Shown here: positions 53,365 through 64,000 of the stretch, piece by piece | Position numbering within the stretch: position 1 is the first letter of the stretch | Layout: each line of letters opens with the position of its first letter | Assembly (NCBI GenBank): GCA_949358305.1 | Contig: OX442319.1 | Span: 3,720,001 to 3,784,000 of the forward strand | Source of the DNA: Strigamia acuminata | Lineage: Eukaryota; Arthropoda; Chilopoda; Geophilomorpha; Linotaeniidae | DNA length: 64,000 nucleotides | Direction: 5' to 3' | Translations under genes and position numbers: made by a program | The notes under the pieces: generated by a model | Database searches by the model: none | Told to the model about the DNA's origin: nothing | What the model saw: only the letters and a program-made list of their open reading frames with translations

Positions 53365-54985
53365 GATAGGAAAATAGATAAATCACATTTTTGTGGGGAT
53401 TATTGGATTTTTTTTTTCCTGTTTATAAAGTTCGACGCAATCGTGCATCGAACGTTAGGCCTAACCACAGACCTAACTCGCCTTACTGAATTCAAACCAT
53501 TAGCGGCGAGAACTCACCTTCCCACACCGCGTTTATCCTATTTGGAGTATCTACATACCACACATACCAATACTATTTAAAGTGTGTCCAATTAAGTTTT
53601 TCTTTATCTTTATTTCAGACTAAGTTCGTCATTGTCGTTGAAGTAAAAAAATGAAGACAACTCGTGATGATTACAATTGCAATCTGTGTGATTATTCGTG
53701 TTCACGCTATTCACGTTTGGAACAGCACATGCTTAAACACACTGGTGAAAAGCCTTTCAAATGTGAAATATGTTCACTTTCATTTCGACTTAAAACTTGC
53801 ATGACTGTCCACATGCGAATTCACAATGGAGAAAAACCATTCAAGTGCCATTTGTGTGATTATTCCAGTGTTCAAAGTGGGACTTTAAGAAGTCATCTAT
53901 TAACCCATACAGGAGAAAAACCATTCAAGTGCCATTTGTGTGATTATTCTTGCAATCAATATGGGAATTTAAGAAGACATCTTTTAACCCACACAGGAGA
54001 AAAACCGTTCAAGTGCCATTTGTGTGATTTTTCTTCGGCTTGTAGTGAGAGTTTAAAAGTTCATCTATTAACCCACACAGGAGAAAAACCATTCAAGTGC
54101 CATTTGTGTGATTATTCTAGTAATCAAAATGGGAATTTAAGAAAACATCTTTTTACCCACACAGAAGAAAAACCATTCAAGTGTCATTTGTGTTCGTATT
54201 CTTGCAATCACAGTGTGAGTTTAAGAAGACATCTCTTAACCCATACAGGAAAAAAAGCATTTTAAGCCGGAATAGATATTTAAAAACGTTCGTTTCGTTC
54301 ATTCTGTTTACAATTCTTAAATTCAAACGCTGATTTTAGGTTTTGTTAATGCATTTAACTTTCTAAATTCTTGTCAAGTGGAACTGTATATTTTCCTCTG
54401 TTCATTTCCAATTTTAAAACACTTTTACCCGTATGTACGACGTCATGTTCTTGCGTTGTAAATGAAATATAAAAATTTCTTCCACTTATGTATTTTATGC
54501 ATAGTTATGTATTTATTTCTATTTCTGATTTAAGTTTTAAAAGTTGAGAAACAATCACTTTCGATCGTTCAATATGAATTCTAAGCATTCAAATGATTAC
54601 ACTTTGCTGTAGTTGCTCAAATTGATTTATATGCAAAAATGAGTTTCAATATTTACGAAAGACAAATGTTTAATCTGCAAACTTTATTGTTTGCAAAAAA
54701 TTGACCATTTGATTTGAGGAAACTGATTTTAGCAAATATTATTTAGAAAAACACTGTTGCGATTTTCCTGTTCTACAGTGTACTACTAAAAAACCCACAA
54801 TTAAATTTTTGGTCAAAAAAATGAATTTGTTTGTATCTCAAAATGCAGTGGTGAGTACCCGGTCAGCGCTCCTCGGCGCTCCTCACCACCGGTCTCTTGT
54901 AGCGGTATTTGGCACCACCTTTCTAGTCCACACCCGCAACTCCGGTTGCTGCAACAGTTGCTGCAATGAGGATTGTGAAGTTTAT
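53365..54985. repeat. Right arm of inverted duplication
   Basis: Reverse complement of the left arm. Contains the intact zinc-finger gene and about 700 bp of its 3' flank. Near its outer end (54880-54945) it has sequence not found in the left arm, so an indel separates the arms there. Confidence 0.85.
53651..54265 (+). CDS. C2H2 zinc-finger protein, seven fingers
   Basis: 204 aa from ATG 53651. It consists almost wholly of seven C2H2 fingers (C-x2-C-x12-H-x3-H), starting CNLCDYSCSRYSRLEQH, then CEICSLSFRLKTCMTVH, then five of the form CHLCDYSxxQ-LRxHLLTH, joined by THTGEKPFK linkers; finger 7 reads CHLCSYSCNHSVSLRRH. No other effector domain. Such arrays bind DNA as transcription or chromatin factors. 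A splice-acceptor-like TTTATTTCAG lies at about 53612-53621, 29 nt before the ATG, so an upstream non-coding exon is likely; both arms keep it. The near-identical fingers 3-6 suggest recent internal duplication. The inverted paralogue at 46277-52458 is dead, leaving this as the working copy in the window. Confidence 0.9.
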   Translation: MKTTRDDYNCNLCDYSCSRYSRLEQHMLKHTGEKPFKCEICSLSFRLKTCMTVHMRIHNGEKPFKCHLCDYSSVQSGTLRSHLLTHTGEKPFKCHLCDYSCNQYGNLRRHLLTHTGEKPFKCHLCDFSSACSESLKVHLLTHTGEKPFKCHLCDYSSNQNGNLRKHLFTHTEEKPFKCHLCSYSCNHSVSLRRHLLTHTGKKAF

Positions 54986-55198
54986 TTATTGAAGAAATTC
55001 AGTGGTCGGTATTGCTCTTTCTGGCCAACACGAACGTTCAGGTTTCGACGGGCGATTGAGTCGCCATGCCGATTGATGGGGTCAACGTCGCAGCCAGTTC
55101 GGAGAGACGGTCGGAATGCAATCGTTCGCCTTGCTGGTTGTTAGAACAACTCTCTGACCACTATGGAAAATGAAAAATGAAATATTTCCTGTTTTAAA

Positions 55199-55458
55199 AT
55201 GGCTGTTAAACGAAAGGCAATTTCGATTCAGGACAAGTTGAACATTATTAATACCATGGATAATGGCAGCAGAATATCTTACTTTGAAAATTAATGATAT
55301 TGAAAATTTTATTTTGAAAACTACTGTCAATAGTTTATGAATAAATAATGTTGTTTTTGATGAAATTTTTTTCCAGCTAATTCGTTTTAACGAATTCTTG
55401 TTGTAACGAATCGATTTTTCCGGTCCCTTGCGATTCATTATAAAGAGTTTCGACTGTA
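55199..55458 (+). mobile_element. pogo/Tigger-like transposon remnant
   Basis: ATG 55199 opens 31 codons (MAVKRKAISIQDKLNIINTM...) that look like the start of the CENP-B-type helix-turn-helix of pogo/Tigger transposases, then stop at TAA 55292-55294. The right edge (about 55380-55458) contains ATTCGTTTTAACGAATTC and ends GAGTTTCGACTGTA, the usual shape of a pogo terminal repeat next to TA. The catalytic region and the left terminal repeat are missing. Confidence 0.65.
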
Positions 55459-55638
55459 CATGTTAAGACATAGTTTATTTTTTAGACACGATGTTCGAAT
55501 CAAATTGTAAACAAAGTGAATAAAGTGCACTGTTTTAAATTTTATGTTTAATTTACACGTAATTGCTTACAAATAAAAATGTTAATTGCAAATTAATCAA
55601 AAATGACATTAAAAAAAATACTTTAAAAATTATCAAAT

Positions 55639-58600
55639 TCATTTCATAGTAATAGCAAATGCATTTTTATTTAACTCCCTAAAAGCATCTAGGTGGAAGT
55701 AAAATTTATGATAATCAGGATCGTCACTTTCACTTCCATACTTGTAATGAACAACATTAAAAAGAGTCAAATCAATTACATTTTTTTCGATCAGAGTATA
55801 AAAAAAAAAATCTATGCCCCAGCAAACCAAATTCACTCTCTTCCATTGTTGTTGTTGCAAACCTGTCAACAATTCCCCTATCTCTGACAAATAAATATCA
55901 TACATTTTTACTTCTGACCCTGGCCCAAAATTCAGAGCAAATATATGAAATATAATGTCAATTGATTGCAATTTAATTTTATCATCAGTTGTCCAGTTGG
56001 TGTTCATAGTTTTAAACAGATTCAGTCCTTTAAAATCATCATATTTGCAAACCAATTTTTTAATCGCAAGTTGTTTCAATCCCTCAACTAAAGTTTGTAC
56101 ATCTTCGGCCATGATAGAACTGATTTCTAAAGTTTGAAGATTTCTACAAGCAGAGAGAAAACTAAAAAAAAGTTTGTCTTCAATCTTACGTACACATGGT
56201 TTGTGTAAGTTTACATATGGTTCGTATATGTGTATATATTTAATTGAATTGATGCCGGACCATGTAGGATTCATTTCCAGTAATTCTTTTACATCCAAAA
56301 TCCTACATAGTAAATTCGCAGGCTCAATCTCAAGCAGTGTTTCTTTCAAAATGCCATCAATTGACAAGATCTTAATGCAATTTCGGTTTATCAATGGCTG
56401 CCTACAAGTGACAGTGCTATTTTTAAACTCCAGGTACTCGTATGTTTTGGTTCCTCCATTGGTAAGGTCACTTAAATCTATTACAGTATTTCTGTTTTTA
56501 GTATCAAATATAAAGCAAAGTACACTGCTAGAATTAGCAATGGCATCAAATAGATCACAAAGGTCTATATTATCTGATATTAAGTTGACCTTCAAAATTG
56601 TAACTCGAGTTTTTTTGCACTAATTTTATGGTAAATAGTTTCTCTACATAAGTTGCGATGTCAGTTGTGAAAAGATAAAAAGGGTTTTGAAACACCATCT
56701 CATCAAAGGGAAGACAAAAAGAGCTTAGAAACACCATCTCATCAAAGGGAATACAAAAAGGGCTTAGAAACACCATCTCATCGGAGGGAAGACAAATGCT
56801 ACGATTCCTGTAATATGCATCTCCGAAATACAATTTTAGAGAACACGTTGCCGATTGAAAAGACGCAGTCGTAGAAGCAATTCTTGTTAGGTCTTGTGTG
56901 CCGAGTTTTCCATATATTGAAAGCGATGGAATGTTAATATGCAGTTCTTTTACTTTGCATGCCAGATGTGCTAAAATATCCTGTAAATCTTCAATCTCAT
57001 CTAAAGTGACCTTGACAATTGAAGGTCGTATATTTTTCAGACAAGGTGTTCGAATCAAATTGTTTCCGCAAACAATTTCAACTTTGCCACCTTCGATTCC
57101 ATATTCAATCAACTTTTCAATCGACTCCAGGCCAAACATTTCATTGTAATAGTTCTTTCGAAGATCCAAATGCACGGGCACAAAATGAATAAGAAATGGG
57201 AATACTTTGTTATACACATCAGGAGAAAACAATTCCTTCATCAGCTGCTCAACAAAATGGAAGTTTGGAGAAAACAAAAAAGAGTACGGCCGAAGAGAGT
57301 CGAAAATGTCGCACGATTGTTCTTGAAACAAACCGATCATAAAGCTAAAAACGAGAGATGTACCTCGAGTTCTTAAGTCCTGCAACACAAGTTTCAAAAG
57401 ATTTTCTTTGAAATCAGATATGTTGGATTTGTATTTCATCCACACGTAATAGGCAGCAGAGAATTCCATAATCGACAGATGGAATGCTTCGTAATACTGA
57501 TTCGAGTTAAAACGAATCACTTGTTTGTGGTTGCTCTGGAATCCAAGCTTGTAAATTCGCTCGGTCAAATTGTCGCTTTTGAACTGCAAATTGTGTTCAA
57601 GAATGTGTTGCAAACACAATTTTCCAAATTCTTCAATCAGTATGCGTCTCTCGTCGTCCAGTGATGAATCACAATCAAAGAGATCGAAACAATTACCAAG
57701 TGGCGTTCCATTTCTTGCGCAACTCTGCTTGATTATACTATTGAAGAGTTTCTTATAAAGTTCAGTTCGTGATAGAAAAATGCCCACATTTTCTTCAGTG
57801 TCTACGATAAACGCCAACAGAATTAAAAACAAAGGGCATATTTTATATTAGCAAGTTTATTACGTTTGATGCTATCATCGTCTGTCCTAATAACCTTTTC
57901 TAAGAATTCCATCTTCTTTTCACTATTTTCAATACCTAGTATGGATATTTGCTTATTGTAGAACTTGGACTGCCTGTTTATTCCTTGGAACAGTTGTTTA
58001 CGCTCACCGTTAGTCAATGTGAACAGTCCCGTACGGCACGTAACTAAAATTGTCACTTCACCATACTTTTGTTTGTATAATATTTTAAGAATGGGTGCTC
58101 TATCTTCCACCGATAGTTCGTCCAATCCATCAAATATGAAGAGAATTTGTTGTTGGTTACACCAAATAATTTCATCAATTTTGTCACAGCCTTTGAAGCC
58201 GCAAATGTTGCCAATTGATCGAATCGCATCGTCAACACTTTGCTGCTGTAATTCTCTGAGAGGAAGTAGAAACACGAGTTCAAATTGATTGACATATTCT
58301 TCTTCCTCTGCCCAATCGTAAACTATCCTCGTTACTAAAGATGTTTTGCCAGAACCAGGCTGTCCTTCAATCAGAATTCTTGTCGGCTTTTGTTGCTCTA
58401 CCGGGTTGAAGATGTCTTCCTTTTGAATTGTCGTGGCAGATTCATCAAGTTCGAGGTCAATAAAAAACTCGTCTATACTGAAATCTTCTGCGTCGTCTAA
58501 CCATGCAATACGCGGCAATGTCAGTTCTTTGTAAAACTCTTGGAGGCTTGTTTTCAGATCAGATATATCTGAAATTAGAAAAAGAACATTTATGATTATT

Positions 58601-58969
58601 CTTAAATCTCTTACCTTAGTTATTTTATTTTTAAAACTACCCCAGGTACCTTGGGTTGCAATCAAAGAAGGTTTCGGTTCATTTAATGTTGATGGGATCT
58701 CTGCGTTTCCAGCGTGCAGTGCTGCAAATTAAATTAACTTTTTAAACTGCCTAAGGTAACTAAATGGATGTTTTTCTATATTTATAAGTAACCGACCTCC
58801 ACATCCATGGACTTGTATGTTGTATACAGACCCTATAAATATTTTCAAAACATAATTATGATATATGAATTTGTTTTATATACATACCTTGAGCACAAAA
58901 ATTTGTGTCGGAAGTTCGCCCCTGGGGAGTGCTTTCGTCATCTGCCGGAACACATTCAAGGTTATCCAT
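55639..58969 (-). pseudogene. NACHT (NLR-like) gene, two frame lesions
   Basis: Exon 1 58888-58969 (MDNLECVPADDESTPQG..., 27 codons + 1 nt) ends at donor GTATGT. The intron is 58722-58887 (166 bp), ending AATTTGCAG. The large exon 2 starts at 58721 in matching phase. It encodes a NACHT NTPase: Walker A GQPGSGKTS (about 58340-58366) and Walker B FIFDGLDEL (about 58122-58150), followed by a helical region and a C-terminal leucine-rich section. Compared with the paralogue at 60072 it lacks 28 bp near 57835 (frameshift) and has one extra A in a run at 56610-56616 (second frameshift). It also has a 42-bp tandem repeat (about 56690-56790) giving repeats of PFDEMVFLS. The single-base change could be an assembly error; the 28-bp loss is not. 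Confidence 0.82.
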
Positions 58970-59646
58970 CGTTTAGTCACTCGTTTCCTGTGTTCACAAA
59001 TAAGCCTCGAAATGTTTAAATTACCGTACGGATAAATTAAAATGCTATCAGATCAAACGAATGTCATACAATGTCAATCAGATTCACAAATTCCTTACGG
59101 TACCTAGTTATACAGTAAATGTCACTCTGATAACTGACCTTGTTACGCTTTAGGTCGGACTGATCTCAACTGTGTAAACTACGTAGAATGATGACTTCAC
59201 TCCTGTATTTGCCGTTAGCGAGGTTAATTTGACGACGCACTACTTACGCATCCGCGCGCAAAATTTAAACAAGATTTCTTTAGTATTAAAAGGATGACAT
59301 ACGGTGGCTCGGTTTTAACGTTTAAGCTTCAACCTGTACATTTCAATTTTTAATTTTGTGGCCACAGTCATGGTCACGATAGTCTGATAACAGCGCACTT
59401 TGTTTGCGTTTTTAAAACATCTTTTTAAAACATATTCACGAGGAAGCCCCTTCACACATGGATTTGTAACGTTGAAACCTAATTCTTTTAATTGTCATCA
59501 AAAAGATGAATTTCAAACAATTTTAAACTATTTTACACTTGGATTCTTTTCGTTAACAACTTACCGGTATTCATTATTCCTGTTTTTTCCTAACAGCCTG
59601 AGAAAATTAATATAATTTACGAGAGAATATATTTGCAAAAAATATT
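58970..59646. other. Intergenic, no supported gene
   Basis: AT-rich sequence upstream of the NACHT pseudogene. No promoter motif can be assigned and no coding frame is convincing. Confidence 0.55.
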
Positions 59647-59706
59647 TTCCCATGCCGGGAATCGAACCCGGGCCTCCAGGTATCCTAGCCACTAGACCAC
59701 ATGGGA
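59647..59706 (-). pseudogene. tRNA-Glu relic lacking the anticodon region
   Basis: On the minus strand the sequence starts TCCCATGTGGTCTAGTGG and ends CCGGGTTCGATTCCCGG + CATGGGA, giving a paired acceptor stem, D arm and T arm of tRNA-Glu. Between GGATACCTGG and AGGCCCGGG about 12 nt are absent, removing the anticodon loop and half its stem (60 nt instead of 72). Both internal pol III promoter boxes (TGGTCTAGTGG; GGTTCGATTCC) remain. Confidence 0.85.
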
Positions 59707-60071
59707 AGCTGTCAATCTTATTTGCTTCGTGAACCAAAAACTGTGTTGACCACAGCCCAGTGAGCAATCATCATGCATCACCAACGATAAAAAGTTGTAA
59801 AAAATTGTGAGTGTTCGGATGGACACCACGTGGTCAGGGGAGGGCCATGAGGCGCTGGACGCAACACACACTATAAAAACTACTGACTGAAATACTAGAG
59901 ACATGGTTATTACATTGGTATAATGGCTTTATTGTTGTCTAGGGTGTAAGGTATCACCATTTATTCTGAACTTTAATCGTCATGAACATTTTGTCAAGCA
60001 ACAATTCGATTTTCCAATTGCTTTTGTTTCTTATATTACATTTTAAACAAATACTTTAAAAATTATCAAAT
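59707..60071. other. Intergenic
   Basis: No gene seen. The last 30 or so bases before the NACHT stop (ATACTTTAAAAATTATCAAA) match the 3' flank of the NACHT pseudogene, marking the edge of the tandem duplication. Confidence 0.6.
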
Positions 60072-63000
60072 TTATTTCAAAGTAATAGCAAATGCATCTT
60101 GATTCTCAAAAGCATGTTGGTTGAAGCGATATTTATAGTAATTAGGATCATTTTCACTTCCATACTTGTAATGAACAACATTAAAGGGAGTCAAATCAAT
60201 TAAATTTCTTTCGTCCCACTCAAACAATAAAAAAAGCATGTTAGAAAAAACCAAATTCACTCTCTTCCAATGCTGTTGTTGCAAACCTATCAACAATTCC
60301 AATACATCTGCCAAAAAAACACCCTCAGTTTTTGCTTCTGATCCTGACCCACATTTCAGAACAAACCACTCAAATATAATGTCAATTGATTGCAATTTAA
60401 TTTTAACATCAGTTTTCCAGACGGCGTTCATGGTTTTAAATAGATTCAGTCTTCCAAGATCATCAAAATTGTAAACCAATTTTTCAATTGCAAGTTGTTT
60501 CAATCCCTCAACTAAAGTTTGTGCATCTTTGACCATCTTAGAACTGATTTCTAAAGTTTGAAGATTTCTACAAGTGGATAAAAAAGTTAGCAGGCGTTTG
60601 ACTTGGATATTTCCAACTGTACATGGGTACCAGTCTGTATTGTATATGTTTATGTATTTAATCGAATTGGTACCACACCATGTTGGATTTATTTCCAGTA
60701 ATTCTTCCACAACCGAAATGCTGCAATTCAAATTCGCAGGCTCAACTTCAAATAGTGTTTCTCTCAAAACCCTATCAATTGACAACATTTTAATGCAATT
60801 TCTGTTTATCAATGGCTGCCTACAAGTGACGATGCAATTGTTCAACTCCAAATACTCATAATTCTTGCTTCCACCATTGGTAAGGTCATACAAATCTACT
60901 ATAGTATCACACACAGCATCAGGCACAGTGTCAAATACAAAATAAAGTAAACTGCTTGAATTGGCAATGACATCAAACAAATCATCAAGTTTCACATTTG
61001 ATTCTAATCGGACCTCCAAAACTGTAACTTGAGTTTTTTGCAATAATCTTATTGTAAATAGTTTGTCTATTTTTTTTCTGATATCGACTTTGAAGAAATA
61101 AAAAGGATTTTGAAACATTAACTCTTCGGAGTGTAGACAAAGTCGATGTTTCATGTAAAATACATTTCCGCAATGTAATTTTAGACAACACGTTGCCGAT
61201 TGAAAAGACGCAATCGTAGAAGCAATTCTTATTAGGTCTTGTGTGCTGGGTATTCTAGTTTTTAAAGGCGATGAAATGTCAATATGCAGTTCCTTTACTT
61301 TGCATGCCAGATGCGCTAAAATATTATTTAAGTCTTCAATCTTAGTTAAAGAAACCTTGGCAATTGAAGGATGTAGGTTTTGAAGAAACGGAGTAAAATT
61401 GAGTGTATGAATACTTTCAACTTTCCCACATTTGATTCCGTATTCAATCAACTTTTCAAACGACTCCAGGCCAAACATCTCTTTGCAATAGTTCTTTCGA
61501 AGATCCAAATGCACTGGCACTAAATGCAGAATAAATGGGAATACTTTGTTATACACATCAGGAGAAGAACATTCCTTCATCAGCTGCTCAACATAATGAA
61601 AGTTTGAAGAAAACAAAAAAGAGTACGGCCGAAGAGAGTCGAATATGTCGCACGATTGTTCTTGAAACAAACCGATCATAAAGCCAAGAACGAGAGATGT
61701 ACCTCGAGATCTTAAGTAATGTTGCAACACGGGTTTCAAATGATTTTCTTTGAATTCAGAATTGTTGGATTTGTATTTCATCCACAAGTAAGAGGCAGCA
61801 GCAAATTCCATAATAGACAGATGGAATGCTTCGTAATATTGGTTGGATTTAAAACGAATCACTTGTTTGTGGTTGCTCAGAAATCCAAGCTTGTAAATTC
61901 GCTCAGTCAAACTGTCGCTTTTAAACTGCAAATTGTGTTCAAGAATGTGTTGCAAACACAATTTTCCAAATTCTTCCATCAGTTTGCGTATCTCGTTGTC
62001 CAGTGATGAATCACAATCAAAGAGATCGAAACAATCATCAAGTGGAATTCCATTTCTTGCGCAACTGTGCTTGATTATACAATTGAAGAGTTTCTTATAA
62101 AGTTCAGTTCGTGATAGAAACATTCCCACATTTTCTTCTGTGTTTACGATAAACGCCAGCAGAATTAAAAACAAAGGACAATCAAACAATTCAATGTTAG
62201 TGACTGTTGATTTTACATTAGCAAGTAAATTACTTTTGATGCTACCGTCAGTCATAATAAACTTTTCTAAAAATTCCATCTTCCTTTTATTATTTTTTAT
62301 ACCTAGTATGGATATTTGCTTATTGCAGAACTTGGCTTGCCTGTTTATTCCTTGGAACAGTCGTTTACGCTCATCTTTAGTCAATGCAAACAGTCCCGTT
62401 CGGCACGTCACTAACATTGTCAATTCACCATACTTTTGTTTATATAGTAGTTTAAGAATGGGTGCTCTGTCTTCCACCGACAATTCGTCCAATCCATCAA
62501 ATATGAAAAGAACATGTTGTTGGTTACACAAAATAATTCCATCAATTTTGTCGCAGCCTTTGAAGCCGCAAATGTTGCCAATTGATCGAATCGCATCGTC
62601 AACACTTTGCTGCTGTAATTCTCTGAGAGGAAGTAAAAACACGAGTTCAAATTGACTGACATATTCTTCTTCCTTTGCCCAATCGTAAACTATCCTCGTT
62701 ACTAACGACGTTTTGCCGGAACCAGGCTGTCCTTCAATCAGAATTCTTGTCGGCCGTTGTTGCTCCACAGGATTAAAAATGTCTTCCTTTTGAATTGTTG
62801 TGGCAGATTCATCAAGTTTGAGGTCAATAAAAAACTCGTCGACATTTAAATCTTCTGCTTCGTCTAACCATGCAATACACGGCAATGTCAGTTCTTTGTA
62901 AAACTCTTGAAGGTTTGTTTTCAGATCAGAGATATCTGAAATTGGAAAAAAAGAATTTATTATTATTTTTAATATTTTTCTCTTGGTTATTTTATTTTTG

Positions 63001-63088
63001 AAACTACCCCAGGTACCTTGCGTTGTAATTAATGAAGATTTTTGTCCATTGAACTTTCCTGGAATCTCTGCATTTTCAGCATGGACTG
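60072..63088 (-). CDS. NACHT (NLR-like) protein, main exon
   Basis: Open from a splice acceptor (AATTTGCAG, exon start 63088) to the stop at 60072: 1005 codons plus stop, phase 1 at the 5' end as in the paralogue. An N-terminal linker of about 110 aa precedes the NACHT NTPase: Walker A GQPGSGKTS (62706-62732), sensor-type LLPLREL, Walker B HVLFIFDGLDEL (62480-62516), then TCRTG. A helical arm follows (e.g. FLSRTELYKKLFN), and the C-terminal 400 aa have leucine-rich, weakly repeated segments (CRNLQTLEISS; FVFDT). NACHT proteins are switch-like ATPases of innate immunity and death signalling in the cytosol; the effector domain at the N-terminus is not recognisable here. Unlike its neighbour it has no frame lesion. 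An internal AT-rich stretch (near 62938-62990) looks like an intron but is open and length-conserved in both genes. Confidence 0.85.
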
Positions 63089-63310
63089 CTGCAAATTAAA
63101 TTGATTTTGAAACTTTAATTTAAAAATATTTACATACAGTATAGAATTAAATTTATTATTCCACATTCATGTATGTACATCGGGTTGCCACCTTTTAGAA
63201 ATTCTATTTGAGAATGTCAAATCAAGACATTAATAAAAATTTACATTGCAAAGAAAGATCAAGGAAAACTTTGGGTGGCAATTTTAGTTGTACCGTATAA
63301 AAACACTCAA
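63089..63310. other. Intron or 5' flank of the NACHT gene
   Basis: AT-rich. A polypyrimidine-poor acceptor (AATTTGCAG) closes it. No match to the first exon of the paralogue was found here. Confidence 0.5.
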
Positions 63311-63312
63311 TA

Positions 63313-63498
63313 CAGTGTAGACTGCGTAGCCCGGACATAGGACGGGACCCATAAACTTGTCCAGTCTAGGGAATGTCCAGATGGGAGAGGGGGTTTAATA
63401 TTGCTGGGTATTGGGCGGGACCAAATCAGGCCCTCCAAACTGTCCGGACCACACAGCTGTCCGGACGGTGCTATGTCCGGGCTATGCAGCCTACACTG
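63313..63498. mobile_element. TA-flanked MITE, 186 bp
   Basis: Inverted ends of about 29 bp, beginning CAGTGTAGACTGCGTAGCCC and ending GGGCTATGCAGCCTACACTG, flanked by TA (63311-63312, 63499-63500). GC-rich inside with repeated GTCCGG. Non-coding. Confidence 0.88.
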
Positions 63499-63508
63499 TA
63501 TATATATA

Positions 63509-63805
63509 CAGTAGAGCAACGATTATCGAAACTCGGGTTTTACGAATAATCGGTTATCCGAACAGCGGAAAGCGATTATTTATCAATTTTTTTACAATTG
63601 TTATTGGTTTTTTAATCGTTTTTTAATGTGTTCTTGACGATTTTCACCTATTTTTAATCAGTTTTTAATGCTTTTAAACTATATTTTAACAACTCTTTAT
63701 TTTCATATGCAGTATGTGTATAAACCTAATGTTCGATTATGCGGACAAATCGGTTTTATGAGCACCTATGACTCCCAATTAGTTCGGATAATCGATGCTC
63801 TACTG
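63509..63805. mobile_element. TA-flanked MITE, pogo-like ends, 297 bp
   Basis: Ends CAGTAGAGCAACGATTATC and GATAATCGATGCTCTACTG are inverted with one mismatch, flanked by TA (63507-63508, 63806-63807). The inner end sequences (ATTATCGAA... TTCGGATAAT) resemble pogo/Tigger terminal repeats. Non-coding and AT-rich. It lies 8 bp from the previous MITE. Confidence 0.88.
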
Positions 63806-63855
63806 TATATAACTTATTAAAAAGTGAATTAAATAGTGAATGATAGTTTGCCTAC

Positions 63856-63997
63856 ATCTTGCTTCCATCCCAAAGTAATTGGTACTAAACGTTTTGGTGA
63901 CATGTGTGTTAATATTCATTGTTTTTGTACCAACATCAGTGTTGACAGATACATTTCCATGGCCAGTCAAGTTTTCACACTGTTTGTCAAGAGACAT
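63856..63997 (-). CDS. Possible first exon of the NACHT gene
   Basis: ATG 63997 (MSLDKQCENLTGHGNVSVNT) opens about 47 codons. Stopping at AGAT|GTAGGC leaves one base over, the phase needed by the exon at 63088, as in the paralogue (27 codons + 1). The sequence itself does not resemble the paralogue's first exon, and the donor is weak. The intron would be about 770 bp with both MITEs in it. Uncertain. Confidence 0.35.
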
Positions 63998-64000
63998 GTT

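Noticed and set aside
58570-58625. 46-nt intron (GTAAGA...TTTCAG) inside the NACHT main exon
   Set aside because: Removing it would shift the frame into a stop. The stretch is open in both paralogues with equal length, and the second gene lacks the donor, so it is more likely coding.

Overview
The window is eukaryotic and almost certainly arthropod. It has split coding exons with GT-AG introns, C2H2 zinc-finger and NACHT (NLR-type) genes, Ty3/Gypsy and Bel/Pao LTR retrotransposons, MITEs and satellite DNA. Nothing in it is bacterial or phage. The species cannot be fixed from the sequence; NACHT-LRR-like genes argue against Drosophila-like insects and fit a crustacean, chelicerate or basal hexapod.

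Left part (1-26918): an array of about 29 copies of a 280-bp satellite, cut into three blocks (1-2706, 12510-16414, 25405-26918) by retrotransposons. Element E1 (2707-12509, Gypsy, TSD GCTAA) sits in the array and itself holds E2 (3393-8405, related Gypsy, TSD TCACC). Element E5 (16415-25404, Bel/Pao, minus strand, TSD GGCCA) sits in the array and its left LTR holds E4 (16509-18949, plus strand, TSD GACGT), a non-autonomous Bel/Pao derivative. Every satellite unit is a near-perfect palindrome.

Middle part (26919-45575): a host gene of unknown family on the minus strand (39746 down to 27033) is split by E6 (27254-39027, Gypsy, 630-bp LTRs, TSD ACGT). E6 is intact: gag, a textbook -1 frameshift signal into pol, and a third, apparently spliced ORF in the env position with no membrane features. 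The gene-poor stretch to its right holds a THAP-like fragment, a 32-bp hairpin, a 19-bp minisatellite of about 45 copies and a piggyBac-type MITE flanked by TTAA.

Right part (45575-64000): a C2H2 zinc-finger gene lies in a large inverted duplication. The right copy (53651-54265) is intact with seven fingers. The left copy is dead: early stop, frameshift, a 66-bp filler insertion and a third Gypsy element E3 (46477-51811, TSD ATATA), which itself carries a TA-flanked MITE. Then follow a pogo/Tigger remnant, a NACHT pseudogene (55639-58969), a tRNA-Glu relic without its anticodon region, an intact NACHT paralogue (60072-63088 plus an uncertain first exon) and two adjacent TA-flanked MITEs.

The genes do not form a pathway. 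The window is a repeat-rich, recently active region: 5' and 3' LTRs of E1, E2, E5 and E6 look identical by eye, E4 differs at one base and E3 at two.
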